A stretch of 64,000 nt of DNA from Planctomycetota bacterium (GCA_028280485.1 JANQLS010000116.1:22512-86511); one strand, 5' to 3'. Positions 43,299 through 53,626 are shown, numbered from the stretch's first letter. Made by a program: numbers and translations. Notes: generated from the sequence alone by a model not told the origin.

Positions 43299-44294
43299 CT
43301 ATCGCTGGCTCAACAAAAACGATTGGAGCGTCTTACGAAGGCCTTCTTCTACGGTGACCTGAGGATTCCAATCGAGTGTATCTCTGGCTGAGGAACTGTC
43401 GAGGATCGAACGACGGACATCCCCTGGACGAGGCGGCCCGTAAAATGCTTCCATATCACTTCCCATTTCATCGCGAAGGATTTCAAAGACCTTATTCACA
43501 GAAGTTTCTTCTTGTCGAGAAATATTGAACACCGGATCTGAATGGTTTTGGAGATCCGTTTCTACGGCCTTCACATTTGCACGAGCGACATCCTCAACGT
43601 AGATGTAATCGCGAGTCATCTCGCCGTCATCAAAAATGGTTGGACGATCCCCACTTAAAAACTTTTGAATGAAAATTGCGACAACCCCCGCTTCGCCGTG
43701 AGGATCTTGACGCGGGCCGTAAACGTTTCCATAACGAAGTGCGACCCATTCACGTAATCCCCAACCTAAGGCTGCAGTTTTTAAATAATGTTCAACGGTG
43801 TACTTGGAAGCTCCGTAGGGAGAGACCGGCACAGGACGCATCGATTCTGTCAAGGGGATAGAATCCTGAGGCCCGTAAGCGGCTGCCGAAGATGCATAAA
43901 CAATTTTTTGAACATCGTGCCGACAAGCATCGTGAATGAGCTGAATGGAAGTCAAAATGTTCATGCGAGCATCTTCGATGGGATCTTGCATACTCGCCGA
44001 AACAGAGACTTGAGCCGCCTGATGAATAACAATTTCAGGCTTCACCTTACCTAAAATAGCTCCAATACCTTCACGGAGATCCGCTTCGATGACCTCAACC
44101 TCTGAAGGTAGATTTTCACGCTTTCCACTCGAAAAGTTATCGACGACGACAACCTCATGCTGACGAGCAATGAGCTGCTCAACGATGTGCGAACCAATAA
44201 ATCCAGCACCACCAGTAACTAGACAACGGCGAGCAGAATTAGGATTGTAGGAAGGATTTGAACTCAATGGTCGTTCTCCATTTGAAGTCTTCAA
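43299..44294 (-). CDS. NAD-dependent sugar epimerase (GalE/UDP-glucose 4-epimerase-like)
   Basis: 331 residues. The Rossmann NAD-binding motif GGAGFIGSHIVEQL starts at about residue 28 and the catalytic pair is in YGASKYTVEHYL (Tyr and Lys), with Ser in YASSAAAYG. The family interconverts nucleotide sugars for surface glycans. It resembles GalE-type epimerases most, but substrate is not fixed. The first 20 residues before the fold are a Ser/Asn-rich extension. It ends against a repeat and has no operon partner. Confidence 0.9.
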   Translation of the reverse strand: MKTSNGERPLSSNPSYNPNSARRCLVTGGAGFIGSHIVEQLIARQHEVVVVDNFSSGKRENLPSEVEVIEADLREGIGAILGKVKPEIVIHQAAQVSVSASMQDPIEDARMNILTSIQLIHDACRHDVQKIVYASSAAAYGPQDSIPLTESMRPVPVSPYGASKYTVEHYLKTAALGWGLREWVALRYGNVYGPRQDPHGEAGVVAIFIQKFLSGDRPTIFDDGEMTRDYIYVEDVARANVKAVETDLQNHSDPVFNISRQEETSVNKVFEILRDEMGSDMEAFYGPPRPGDVRRSILDSSSARDTLDWNPQVTVEEGLRKTLQSFLLSQR

Positions 44295-44460
44295 AAACTA
44301 TAAAGGAATCTGAATCGTTTGCTTGTTTTTGAATCGACCAATTACTTTGCTGACCTTCTGTTGAAGTTCATGAAGTTTGGAAAAAGGATAGATATTTATT
44401 TCATCCTACCCAAACAGCATCCTAAAGTGGGCGTTTTCGTCAATTTTTGATTCTTATTAT
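44295..44460. other. Spacer upstream of the epimerase
   Basis: AT-rich promoter region of the epimerase gene; no other structure seen before the cassette at 44461. Confidence 0.5.
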
Positions 44461-44641
44461 TTCCTGCTTAAGCAGGAAATAAGCCGAGTTGGGATCAACT
44501 CGGCCGCGGACGGAGGCTCGTAGAGCCTACGTTCAGCGGAGTGAAGGCCGCAGCCCCGATAGGGGCTATGCCTAAAACATGGCGAAACATTGCCGAAACG
44601 ATTGAAGCTGCCTCCGAAGGAGTTGGTTTCAACATAAACTA
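44461..44641 (+). repeat. Multi-hairpin cassette, copy B
   Basis: Hairpins in order: TTCCTGCTTAAGCAGGAA, a perfect palindrome (44461-44478); GCCGAGTTG/CAACTCGGC with GGAT (44483-44504); CGGAGGCTC/GAGCCTACG with GTA and one mismatch (44511-44531); GCAGCCCC/GGGGCTATGC with GATA (44550-44571); and a closing hairpin around GAA (44592-44631) followed by AACATAAACTAA. It abuts the stop of the toroid protein gene. Confidence 0.88.
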
Positions 44642-44642
44642 A

Positions 44643-46568
44643 CTAGTTCTGGTCTTTATGAACCTGCCACATCTTCCGCCAGGCTTCTAATTGTGCTTTA
44701 CGATCTTTCCCTGAACCCTCAGGGGTAAACTCTAAAGTATTGCCTGTTAACAATATGACGGCATCATAAGCCGTCCGGCGAATGACTTCTTCCGATGATT
44801 CCATCTGATCAAAAAGAGCTTCCACGGCACGATCATCTTTTAATTTCTGCAGCACTCGAATCAATCGCAACTTCATTTTTAAGCCATTAGCTTCTTTTAA
44901 AAACGTAATCACATCGTCGAGTCTCGATTGATTTTTTGTATCTAAAATTTTGTTTGCCTCTTCCCAACGCTTGGCCCAATCTAATGCCTCTTTGGGCTTT
45001 TTAATTTCCTCCCCCGTTAGCTCCGAGAATAAACTTAATTGATAACCTTGAATCTTCTTAAAGGGTGAATGCTGTAGAGTTCGAATGAAATAAACCATTT
45101 CATTTAATTGAGTCGGCTCATAGTTTTGTACCACTTCCTTTGCTGCTAACACTAATTCACCATAAGGTCGTGAACGCAGTTGACGAAAAAATCGGATAAT
45201 GGGCACTTGCCCCTTCAAAGAGGGAGAGTAAACCCAATAGCGTTGAGCAAAGTCATTTTGTTGAATCTTTCCTCCCGTTAGACGGACCATCGATTTAGGT
45301 GCAAATCCTGAAGCTCGCCCTAGATATAAAAGGGATAAAGCGGTTTGATGCCGCGATTCAGGAGTACCGTGAGCCGCCCAATTTCCCTGAGCCCCTTGAG
45401 TTCTCAACAGGACTTCAGCCCCCCGAGCGTACCAATCGATGTCTCCGTAAGTTTCAACATCTCCGATGTCTCCGACCTTTTCTAAGCTGTAAAGACTGTA
45501 AGGGCTACGGTCGGGCCATACTTTTTCTTTTAAATATCGATGAATCCAACCATGACCATCTCGAATCGCTTTGGTGATGGTTTTAGATCGCTTCGTAGCT
45601 CCCGCTCCGCGTAAGCCTAAAAACTTATACGCAAGAAGCAATGAAGACTGACCCGCGCAGGTCATCGAGAATGTGGTTTGAGTGTCGGGCTTATATTCGG
45701 TGTAACCCCAACCCCGAGTCAAAATTTCTTCATCTCTGTAGATGGCTTCCCAGGGTGACACCAAAACCGTTTTAGATTTTTTAACTTTTTTACTCGTTAG
45801 GCTTTTGCTTTTCTTAGTAGGCAAACTAGGGCTTCGAAATTTAGCCCTTTCAGTAAAAGCCTGCCCCGTAGCTTCCTGAGCAAAAATAAAGTGATCCGCT
45901 ACTTCCTCCCAAAACTTTTTAGGTACGCCCAACTTTCGTTTATTCGCTAATCCGATAGCTAAGATCGCAAATTGGCTATTGGAATGATCGTAAAGAGATG
46001 CAGGATCGGTTTTCGACCTCCCCGGCATGTCGTATCCCCAAACCGCTCGCCCATTTTTCTTTGCTTTGAGGAGCCACCTTAAACAAACCTTCATTTTAGA
46101 TTTGGCAATAGAGAGGGAGATAACGGAGTTCGCTTTCTTCCCATCTTGATTGATGAAATTTAACGTCCCCCCCTTTCGATTTTTCGTATCTTCATAGATT
46201 TGCTCTGCGATGGCATCGTAAGCCATCATGGCTAAAGAAACCGAGTACACTTTTTTGTTGGGGAATCCCATCAACAAATTGATACCTTCTTGAACTCGCG
46301 GATCGAGGTAGGAAACGTCATTCTTCAATAAGGCATAAAGCTGAATTGCGATATAGCCCATGGGATACTCATTGACGGGTGCCCATCCTTCTCCCTTATT
46401 CACCTCTTGGAGTAAATAAGCTGTCCCCCAATCAATAGCGTTATCGATGCGTTGATCGAGTGGAGTTTTTTGCGGCAAGCCAAATAGAGCTGATGATGAG
46501 AGCCCCAGAATAAAAACACTGAGAATCCATTTTGAATTTTTAAAATAAGTGAATCTCGTCATGATCAA
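44643..46568 (-). CDS. Secreted alpha/alpha-toroid (prenyltransferase/squalene-cyclase-like repeat) protein
   Basis: 641 residues with a signal peptide (WILSVFILGLSSSALFG). The body has the repeated helix pairs and W/G-rich turns of the terpenoid cyclase/prenyltransferase toroid (AIDWGTAYLLQEVNKGEGWA, GWGYTEYKPDTQTTFSMTCA, RTQGAQGNWAAHGTPESRHQ). The C-terminal 90 residues look like HEAT repeats (KLKDDRAVEALFDQMESSEE). No DxDD-type cyclase acid motif stands out, so it is more likely a binding or scaffold protein. Such proteins are frequent in planctomycetes and their role is unknown. Confidence 0.75.
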   Translation of the reverse strand: MIMTRFTYFKNSKWILSVFILGLSSSALFGLPQKTPLDQRIDNAIDWGTAYLLQEVNKGEGWAPVNEYPMGYIAIQLYALLKNDVSYLDPRVQEGINLLMGFPNKKVYSVSLAMMAYDAIAEQIYEDTKNRKGGTLNFINQDGKKANSVISLSIAKSKMKVCLRWLLKAKKNGRAVWGYDMPGRSKTDPASLYDHSNSQFAILAIGLANKRKLGVPKKFWEEVADHFIFAQEATGQAFTERAKFRSPSLPTKKSKSLTSKKVKKSKTVLVSPWEAIYRDEEILTRGWGYTEYKPDTQTTFSMTCAGQSSLLLAYKFLGLRGAGATKRSKTITKAIRDGHGWIHRYLKEKVWPDRSPYSLYSLEKVGDIGDVETYGDIDWYARGAEVLLRTQGAQGNWAAHGTPESRHQTALSLLYLGRASGFAPKSMVRLTGGKIQQNDFAQRYWVYSPSLKGQVPIIRFFRQLRSRPYGELVLAAKEVVQNYEPTQLNEMVYFIRTLQHSPFKKIQGYQLSLFSELTGEEIKKPKEALDWAKRWEEANKILDTKNQSRLDDVITFLKEANGLKMKLRLIRVLQKLKDDRAVEALFDQMESSEEVIRRTAYDAVILLTGNTLEFTPEGSGKDRKAQLEAWRKMWQVHKDQN

Positions 46569-46826
46569 TTAAAGGGATAGTACTTTCAATAAATAGTGTT
46601 TAGAGCCCGTAGGTCACTATTCGATTTGGTTCCTAATTTTGCCCTAATTTTGGGTAAGTACCCTCCGCACTCTCAATCCCCAACACCCTTGAATCCTAAC
46701 CCCTAATTATCGATTCTCAACTGTACTTTATCGGACACTCCATCTTACCAGAATTAAAACCCTAGAATCCTCCACTGAACCTAAAATTACATAAGTAGAT
46801 GCTGGAATATTTCCGAAGGACAAATA

Positions 46827-47387
46827 GTGGCAATATTTTGTTTTTCAATCCTTCAGGGAACCGGAGTGGGAACGTTGAACCACAATCCTCAAATAAACTT
46901 GTGTTCAAATACCAGATCGACTGAACTCGATGACAGTCGAATGGATTCTAAAAAGCTCCTCTTCAAAGGCGAAATTGAGAGCACCTGCGAAGCGAGAATT
47001 CATCTGATGACAAAATTATTAGATCTATTGTCAGCGGATGGATTCGAAATTCATCCTTTTTATGATCGATTAATCTTGGATGAGCTCATCTCTAATTCGG
47101 TTCATCATGGGAACCAGTCAGTCCCCTCAAAAAGAGTTTCTGCGGAACTTTATTCATTAGGAAAATCTTGGCAAATTGTTCTAGAAGATGAAGGCTCAGG
47201 ATTCGACTGGCAAAAGCAACTCAATCAGCAATTCGATCAACATTCACAATCCGAACTCTTGAGTTGTAGCGGAAGAGGAATCCAGATGGTTGCCTCTTTG
47301 GGAGTGAAACTCCACTACACCCAGAATGGGGCCCGAGTTGAGGCCACTCGTCCCCAAGATCTCACCCGAGATTCCAGGCAGAAATAG
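46827..47387 (+). CDS. GHKL/HATPase anti-sigma-factor kinase-like protein
   Basis: Up to 186 residues from a GTG with AAGGA upstream. An ATG at 46941 would give 148 residues, the usual RsbW size. The ATP-binding motifs are the N-box LDELISNSVHHGN, G1 EDEGSGFDW and G2 CSGRGIQMVASLG. RsbW/SpoIIAB-type kinases phosphorylate STAS proteins. No STAS gene adjoins it; two exist elsewhere in the window. Whether it controls a sigma factor is inference. Confidence 0.85.
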   Translation: MAIFCFSILQGTGVGTLNHNPQINLCSNTRSTELDDSRMDSKKLLFKGEIESTCEARIHLMTKLLDLLSADGFEIHPFYDRLILDELISNSVHHGNQSVPSKRVSAELYSLGKSWQIVLEDEGSGFDWQKQLNQQFDQHSQSELLSCSGRGIQMVASLGVKLHYTQNGARVEATRPQDLTRDSRQK

Positions 47388-47582
47388 CTCATTTTATTCA
47401 AAATAGACTGCGACTAAATTTCTAATTCAAAAAACATTGGTGAGCCAGGGCAGATTCTGTAGAATTCTGTCCAATTCAACGAAATCCGTTTCCAAGAGTG
47501 GATCCCATTCGGTTCCCCCCAGAATCCAACTCGGAATCAAACCCAGTGTCAATCCTCCATTTAATACTCTTCAATTAATCTC

Positions 47583-48983
47583 ATGTCTGAACGCGAATCG
47601 AAAGCCCGCTCTCTCCTTCAAGCCCAACAACAAGAACACGTATTCAAGTTCTTTGACTCCTTGTCAAATGAAGAGCAAGATTCTTTGTTAACTCAAGTCG
47701 AGTCCATCGATTTTGAACTCTTAGACAAACTTTCGAAAAAGATCCAAACCGAGACCTCAGACCAGGAGAGCCTCACTCTAGAACCGGCTCCGATCATCAC
47801 CCTTCCTAACGATGAGAAATCCTTGGACCAACACGAAGCCGCCCGTAAACACGGCGAAGAACTGATTCGTTCGGGTAAGGTCGCTGCCTTTGTGGTCGCG
47901 GGAGGCCAAGGATCTCGCCTAGGACTGGACGGACCCAAAGGTGCCTTTGAAGTTGGCCCCGTCAGTGATCGTTCTCTTTTTCAAATTCACGCAGAAAAGA
48001 TCATCGCTTTGGGAAGAAGGTACGGATCTTCAATTCCCTTCCTGATCATGACAAGCCAAGCGAATCACGATGCCACCGAATCCTTCTTTAAGAAACACAA
48101 CTACTTTGGAATGGATCCCAAAGATGTCTTACTGTTTCCTCAAGCGATGATCCCGGCCATCGATCGAGACGGAAAATTGCTCCTCGAAGAAAAGGGGAAA
48201 ATTTTCACGAGTCCAAACGGGCATGGTGGATCGCTTCAAGCTCTTAAAACCTCGGGTGCGTTGGAAGAATTAAAGACACGAGGAATCGACACCATCTTCT
48301 ATTTCCAAGTCGATAATCCCTTAGTCCAAATTTGTGATCCCACTTTCATCGGCTTCCATCATTTAGAGGGAGCTGAAATGTCCAGCAAGGTCGTTCGCAA
48401 AAGAGATTGGAGCGAGAAAGTCGGTGTCATCGGAAAATGTAACGGTACGCTGACGGTGATCGAATACAGCGACTTGAGTACCGAAGAAGCTCAAGCTACG
48501 AATGACAAAGGTGAATTGGAATACTGGGCGGGCTCTGTGGCCATCCATGTTATTTCAACCGATTTCATCGAACGGTTAAATCAGGGCGGATTAAACCTTC
48601 CTTACCACAAAGCCGAAAAGAGCATCCCCTACATCGATTCAGAGGGCAACAAAGTTCGCCCAACTGATAAAAACGGCATCAAATTCGAAACCTTTGTTTT
48701 CGACGCCTTAGGCCAAGCCAAAGCCTCCATCACCTTAGAGGCCAAAAGAGAAGAAGAATTCAGTCCCGTAAAGAATGCCGAAGGCGAAGATTCTCCTCAA
48801 ACCTGTCGCCAAGATCTCACGCTCCAATACCTTAGATTCCTCAAAGAAGCTGGTGCGGATGTGACTATCGATGACTTCGATGGATTCATCGAAATCAGCC
48901 CCTTAAAAGCTCTCGATTCTAATGATCTCGCGGGAGTTGTGGGCCCTGACACCAAGATTGAAGCGGGCTTTACCTTAGCTTAA
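47583..48983 (+). CDS. UDP-N-acetylhexosamine / UDP-sugar pyrophosphorylase (UDPGP family)
   Basis: 466 residues. The nucleotide-binding signature AGGQGSRLGLDGPKG is near residue 105. NGHGGSLQAL and FYFQVDNPLVQICDP, typical of the eukaryotic-like UDP-N-acetylglucosamine pyrophosphorylase branch, follow. It would make UDP-GlcNAc or a related sugar nucleotide for cell-surface synthesis. This branch, rather than the GlmU type, is common in planctomycetes. The ribosome site is weak. Confidence 0.88.
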   Translation: MSERESKARSLLQAQQQEHVFKFFDSLSNEEQDSLLTQVESIDFELLDKLSKKIQTETSDQESLTLEPAPIITLPNDEKSLDQHEAARKHGEELIRSGKVAAFVVAGGQGSRLGLDGPKGAFEVGPVSDRSLFQIHAEKIIALGRRYGSSIPFLIMTSQANHDATESFFKKHNYFGMDPKDVLLFPQAMIPAIDRDGKLLLEEKGKIFTSPNGHGGSLQALKTSGALEELKTRGIDTIFYFQVDNPLVQICDPTFIGFHHLEGAEMSSKVVRKRDWSEKVGVIGKCNGTLTVIEYSDLSTEEAQATNDKGELEYWAGSVAIHVISTDFIERLNQGGLNLPYHKAEKSIPYIDSEGNKVRPTDKNGIKFETFVFDALGQAKASITLEAKREEEFSPVKNAEGEDSPQTCRQDLTLQYLRFLKEAGADVTIDDFDGFIEISPLKALDSNDLAGVVGPDTKIEAGFTLA

Positions 48984-49114
48984 ACCTTACTACATCTTGA
49001 CTTTAAGCCTTCCAAGATCGATGATGGAACGTTTTACTACAGAGTTATTCTAAGCTCATGCTCGAGTCACCTTCGAACTCAGTGCAAACTCTGCCCCTTG
49101 TTTAAACGTTCATC

Positions 49115-51097
49115 ATGTCTCACGATCGCGCTCAAAGATTCTTCTCAACTCTTCTGATTTGTGGATTTGTATTCACCTCCACAAGTTTTGCGGATGATTC
49201 CACCGACAAGCTGTGGAATTTTCATGTTCGCCCCATCCTGAACAAGAACTGTGTGAGTTGTCACGGAGTTACTAAGAAAAAAAGTGGCCTAGATCTAAGA
49301 AGCATCGAAGCGATCTTAAAAGGCGGAGACGACGGCCCAGCAGTCGTCAAAGGCAAGCCTTTAAAAAGTTCACTCTATCTATATGTTTTACCCGGAGCTG
49401 AGCCCCACATGCCTCCCGGTAAAGATAAGCAATTGACGGAAGAAGAGATTAAAATTCTGGCTCGGTGGATCGAAAGATTGAATCCCGATTCAAACGACAC
49501 CAAAAGCCAAGCTGCCTCAAAGAAAAATCCATCAGATCTTCAACTCCCCTTGGGTACTTCTCCCGAATTAGCCATCGATGTCTTTTTAGAAAGACAGTGG
49601 AACAAACTCAAGGTAACCCCCACTTCTCGCAGTTCCGACCCCGAATTTTTAAGACGGCTTTACCTCGATCTCCTGGGTCGCATTCCTACTTCAGTTGAAC
49701 TTCATGCCTTTGCGAAATCGACTCATTCCGACAAGAGGAACTTAGAAATCGATCGCCTGTTGAACTCTAAAGAGTTCGCAAAACACTTTCGAGAAATCTT
49801 CAGTGTAGTCTTAATGGGGAGAGGAAATGCGAGCAGACGTAATGAACGTCAACAACAAGGTTGGAACCGCTTTCTTGAAGATGCTTTCAATGAAAATCGC
49901 TCTTGGAAGGAAGTCGTCAAGGAACTCGTGGTAGCTCGGCCAAAAGAAGACAAAGCTAAGGGTGCCATTCGATTCATCTCAGAACGCAAGAACGACGCCC
50001 AGAAAATAGCGGAAGCCTTAGCTCCTTCACTTTTGGGGATTCAGATTCAATGCGCCCAGTGCCACGACCACCCGATCGCCCCCGAGATTGAACAACGTCA
50101 CTACTGGGGATTGGTGGCCTTCTTTAATCGAAGCCAAGTCATCAACACCAAAAAAGGACAACGCATATCGGAATCCGCCATCGGAGGCTTCATCAACTTT
50201 AAAACTCTCTCTGGGGATGAGAAACCCGCTGAACTCATCTTTTATGACGCTCCCTTAATTCAAGAGATGCGACCGAAGAAGGGCGAGAAAGAAAAAGACG
50301 ACACATCGAAATACATTGTGGCTCCACCACGAAAAGGAGTCACTCCCGATTCCGAGGCCGTCCCTAAATTCTCAAGACGTCAAAAACTCTACGACGATGT
50401 GATCAGCGAGCACCCCTTACTTGCAAAAGCCTTCGTCAATCGAGTCTGGGCGCATCTATTCGGTCGGGGTTTAGTACATCCCGTCGACAAGATCGATTCT
50501 GCGCACCCGCCCAGCCATCCCGATCTATTCGAATTTTTGGCTGCAGATTTCAAGGCGAGTGACTTTGATGTTAAAAGATTAATTCGAAGTATCCTAAAGT
50601 CGCGAGCCTATCAACTCGCGGGTTATCGTGGTTCGCAAGCCAAACGCCCTCGGCCAGAGTTCTTCAGCGCCGCCAATGAAAAACCTCTTTCTGCTGAGGC
50701 GTACCTTCGATCGATCGTTATTGCCGTAGAACAGAACGAGGTTCCAAACTTGGGTTCCGTTTCACGTAGTCACTTAGATAATGCTTTTCTTAGTAAGTTT
50801 CCTGAGTTGTTTCAAGAAGAGTTCAGTCCCACTTTGAAACAAGCCCTCTTCATGACCAACAACCCGGCAATCCAAGAGATGCTCAAGCCGCGAGAGGGAA
50901 ATTTAGCTTGGAATCTTCTGCAACTTAAAAAGCCTCAACAACAAGTTGAGCGAGCCTTCGAAATTTGCTTGGGTCGAAAACCCGATCAAGAAGAACTTTC
51001 CTACTGTGTTAAGTTCCTCGAGAAGAAACCTAAAAAGGGAATCGAGCAGCTCCTGTGGTCTATCGTATCCGGAGCTGAATTTCGCTTGAATCATTAG
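49115..51097 (+). CDS. PSCyt1/DUF1549/DUF1553 planctomycete cytochrome-like protein
   Basis: 660 residues with a signal peptide (TLLICGFVFTSTSFA). The haem-binding CVSCH (Cys46, Cys49, His50) lies in the PSCyt1 domain. DUF1549 follows at about 150-350 (FLRRLYLDLLGRIPTSVELH, CAQCHDHP), then DUF1553 at about 430-640 (AFVNRVWAHLFGRGLVHPVD). These proteins are a planctomycete speciality with unknown function, often paired with DUF1501 proteins as here (17-base gap). The pair is probably an exported redox or degradation module. Confidence 0.95.
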   Translation: MSHDRAQRFFSTLLICGFVFTSTSFADDSTDKLWNFHVRPILNKNCVSCHGVTKKKSGLDLRSIEAILKGGDDGPAVVKGKPLKSSLYLYVLPGAEPHMPPGKDKQLTEEEIKILARWIERLNPDSNDTKSQAASKKNPSDLQLPLGTSPELAIDVFLERQWNKLKVTPTSRSSDPEFLRRLYLDLLGRIPTSVELHAFAKSTHSDKRNLEIDRLLNSKEFAKHFREIFSVVLMGRGNASRRNERQQQGWNRFLEDAFNENRSWKEVVKELVVARPKEDKAKGAIRFISERKNDAQKIAEALAPSLLGIQIQCAQCHDHPIAPEIEQRHYWGLVAFFNRSQVINTKKGQRISESAIGGFINFKTLSGDEKPAELIFYDAPLIQEMRPKKGEKEKDDTSKYIVAPPRKGVTPDSEAVPKFSRRQKLYDDVISEHPLLAKAFVNRVWAHLFGRGLVHPVDKIDSAHPPSHPDLFEFLAADFKASDFDVKRLIRSILKSRAYQLAGYRGSQAKRPRPEFFSAANEKPLSAEAYLRSIVIAVEQNEVPNLGSVSRSHLDNAFLSKFPELFQEEFSPTLKQALFMTNNPAIQEMLKPREGNLAWNLLQLKKPQQQVERAFEICLGRKPDQEELSYCVKFLEKKPKKGIEQLLWSIVSGAEFRLNH

Positions 51098-51114
51098 AAC
51101 TCAAGAGAGTCTTT

Positions 51115-52452
51115 ATGTCTTCCACTCAAGGAAAATCCGATCCACTCTCCAGTTGCGGTGGTCCCGATCATCGCATCCATCGGCGCATGTTTCTCCAAGG
51201 CTTAGCCGCCTCCGCAGCGTCGACGACCTTCAGCTGGAGCGGATTGTTTAACTCTGAAGCCTTCGCCGATGAGGTGAGCAAAAAACAGAAGCACTGTATT
51301 TTGCTCTGGCTTTGTGGCGGCCCCAGTCAGTTTGAAACTTGGGACCCCAAGCCAGGTCGACCCACAAGCGGCCCATTCGGGAGCATTCCCACAGTCATTC
51401 CCGGCGTTCATGTCAGTGAACTCATGCCTCAGTCAGCCAAGATCCTCGACAAGTTAGCTGTCGTTCGGTCGATGAAAACGGACCCCACAGAACACTTTCA
51501 AGCAATCGACCGCTTAACCCGCGGCGTTAAAACTCGACAACCCTTTGTCAGACCCGCCTTAGGATCCGTCTTAGCGAGAGAATTAGGTCAGTTAGAAAAC
51601 CCAATCCCCAACTTCATCCTTTTAGACCCCTGTCCGGAAGGAAATGAATTCAAAGCTTTTAAACGCGGGAATTGGGCGGGCTGGTTAGGTGCCGAATACG
51701 GCCCAGTCCGATTAGGTGGGCAATACCGCTTAGAAGACATCGATCGCCTTGTCGATTTGAATTCAGAAGACCAAGAAGAGCGAGAAGCCTTACGTAAGTT
51801 TCTCAGTAGAAAATACGAAAACGATCGAAGCAGCAAGGCAGCTTCCTCTCACAACGCCATCTATGAGCGCGTCAAAGGACTGATGAGTTGTGCCGATCTC
51901 TTTGATCTCAATAAACTTCCCAAGAAAGATCTCGAACGTTACGGCCCAGGTACTTTTGGGCAGCATACTCTACTCGCCCGAAATTTGGTTGAGAACGGAG
52001 CTCCATTTGTGATGGTGGCCAACGGAATGCCTTGGGATTGCCATGTCTTCAATCACGAAATCTACCAGATGTTAGTTCCGGATCTGGATAACATCATCTA
52101 TCAGCTAACCACCGATCTTGAAGAACGAGGCCTGCTCGAAGACACCTTGGTCGTGGTGATGGGAGAATTCGGCCGAACTCCCTGGTTAAATTCGAGTCGA
52201 GGAAGAGATCATTACCCCAATGCCTGGAGCCTCGCGATGACCGGCGCCGGGATCAAACCAGGGGTGGTCGTCGGAGCCACAGATGAAGATGGTTACGGCG
52301 TTACCGACCGCAAAGTCGGATCTGAGAACCTGTTCGCGACGATCTTTAAAGCTCTCGATTTAGATCCCTACAAAAAATATGAAGTCAACGATCTACCGAC
52401 CTTCCATTTGGTAGAAGAAAAAGTTGAACCCATTCACGAGATCCTCAGTTAG
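51115..52452 (+). CDS. DUF1501 protein, Tat-exported, sulfatase-like fold
   Basis: 445 residues. The N-terminus contains a twin-arginine signal (HRRMFLQGLAASAASTTFSW), so it is exported folded. The body has the DUF1501 features LWLCGGPSQFETWDPKPG, and MGEFGRTPWLN near the C-terminus; the fold is related to alkaline phosphatase/sulfatase. Its companion upstream is the PSCyt1 protein, and the WD40 protein follows after 18 bases. Catalytic activity is unproven for the family. Confidence 0.94.
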   Translation: MSSTQGKSDPLSSCGGPDHRIHRRMFLQGLAASAASTTFSWSGLFNSEAFADEVSKKQKHCILLWLCGGPSQFETWDPKPGRPTSGPFGSIPTVIPGVHVSELMPQSAKILDKLAVVRSMKTDPTEHFQAIDRLTRGVKTRQPFVRPALGSVLARELGQLENPIPNFILLDPCPEGNEFKAFKRGNWAGWLGAEYGPVRLGGQYRLEDIDRLVDLNSEDQEEREALRKFLSRKYENDRSSKAASSHNAIYERVKGLMSCADLFDLNKLPKKDLERYGPGTFGQHTLLARNLVENGAPFVMVANGMPWDCHVFNHEIYQMLVPDLDNIIYQLTTDLEERGLLEDTLVVVMGEFGRTPWLNSSRGRDHYPNAWSLAMTGAGIKPGVVVGATDEDGYGVTDRKVGSENLFATIFKALDLDPYKKYEVNDLPTFHLVEEKVEPIHEILS

Positions 52453-52470
52453 TAAGCTGATTTGAGAACC

Positions 52471-53592
52471 ATGTTAAAAAAAGTCGATTCAAAACCATCG
52501 AATCCCTTCAAGAATCAACCCGCTAAGATTCTGAAGACTCTAAGACTACCCACCGGCACTCTGAGTGTCGATGTCTCTGAAGATGGGAAAAACTTATTCG
52601 CAGCTTGTATCGATGGCGGAATCTACCGAGTCGGACCCGGTAAGGATGAACTGACGAAAATCGGTCAGCACGATCGTTACGCTTCTGGAGTAGCGAGTAT
52701 TAATAATGGTAAAAACCTAGTGTCTGCGGGTTACGATGGCCGTGTGCGATGGCATGAGTCCTCCCAACAAAAAGAGCTGATCAATAACAAGGCTCACTCG
52801 TTCTGGTCGTGGCAACTCGCCGTGAACGAAAAGGCTGGATTCGTCGCCTCTTCAGGAGGCCAGTATCTCTGTGGCGGTTATAAGTACGAACCTAAGGCTT
52901 CCAAAGAACCTACGGTGATGCTCTTCGAACTCGATTCAGGTCGACTCGCTCACGCTCTCTCTCACATTCCTCCTGTTCAATCCGTGACTTTTTCTCAAGA
53001 CGGTCAATTTGTTGCCGCGGGTAATTTGATGGGTGAAGTTCGAGTTTGGGAAACGCGAACCGGAAAACTGCTTTCCAAGATTGAAACTCCCAACTTTACG
53101 GGTTGGGGCATCATCAAAGGGCATTACTATACGGGCGGCGTTTTCTCTCTTTTCTTTTCTCCTGATAATGAAGATTTATACCTCGCCGGAATGGGAACAA
53201 CGAGAGATCCCGCAGCGGGGAATGGCCGTCAACTGTGGCAACGGTTCAAATGGAACCAAGCCAAGCCCCAAAAAGTGGATGAAACTCATTCTGGTGAAAG
53301 TGGAAGCGGCTTGATGGAAACGATCACCTTACATCCCTCAGGAAAGTATTTTGTGATGGGGGGTCGCATCGCCAAGGGAAAATGGAACGTGGCCTTCTTC
53401 GATACAAAGACCGGATCCATAATTCATTCAATCTCAACTAGAACTCGAGTCACCGAGGCCGTATTTTCAAAGGACGGCAGCCGACTTTATCTTTCAGCAG
53501 CAGTGACTCAACCTCGCCCTAAAGATGGGAAGATCAACCCCTGGGGGCGAATTCATGTATATGAAGTACCGAAAGTGTTCCGGGCATTTTAA
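52471..53592 (+). CDS. WD40-repeat protein of the PSCyt1/DUF1501 operon
   Basis: About 373 residues from the ATG; a TTG nine bases earlier is also possible. Repeated beta-propeller units are visible (GTLSVDVSEDGKNLFAACID, ASINNGKNLVSAGYDGRVRW, SVTFSQDGQFVAAGNLMGEV). No signal peptide is seen, so it may act in the cytoplasm, or the propeller may be exported by another route. In planctomycetes such propellers often accompany DUF1549/DUF1501 genes and presumably serve as a scaffold. Confidence 0.88.
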   Translation: MLKKVDSKPSNPFKNQPAKILKTLRLPTGTLSVDVSEDGKNLFAACIDGGIYRVGPGKDELTKIGQHDRYASGVASINNGKNLVSAGYDGRVRWHESSQQKELINNKAHSFWSWQLAVNEKAGFVASSGGQYLCGGYKYEPKASKEPTVMLFELDSGRLAHALSHIPPVQSVTFSQDGQFVAAGNLMGEVRVWETRTGKLLSKIETPNFTGWGIIKGHYYTGGVFSLFFSPDNEDLYLAGMGTTRDPAAGNGRQLWQRFKWNQAKPQKVDETHSGESGSGLMETITLHPSGKYFVMGGRIAKGKWNVAFFDTKTGSIIHSISTRTRVTEAVFSKDGSRLYLSAAVTQPRPKDGKINPWGRIHVYEVPKVFRAF

Positions 53593-53626
53593 TTTTTAAC
53601 ATTGGCATTAGAAAGCATCGCTTTTT

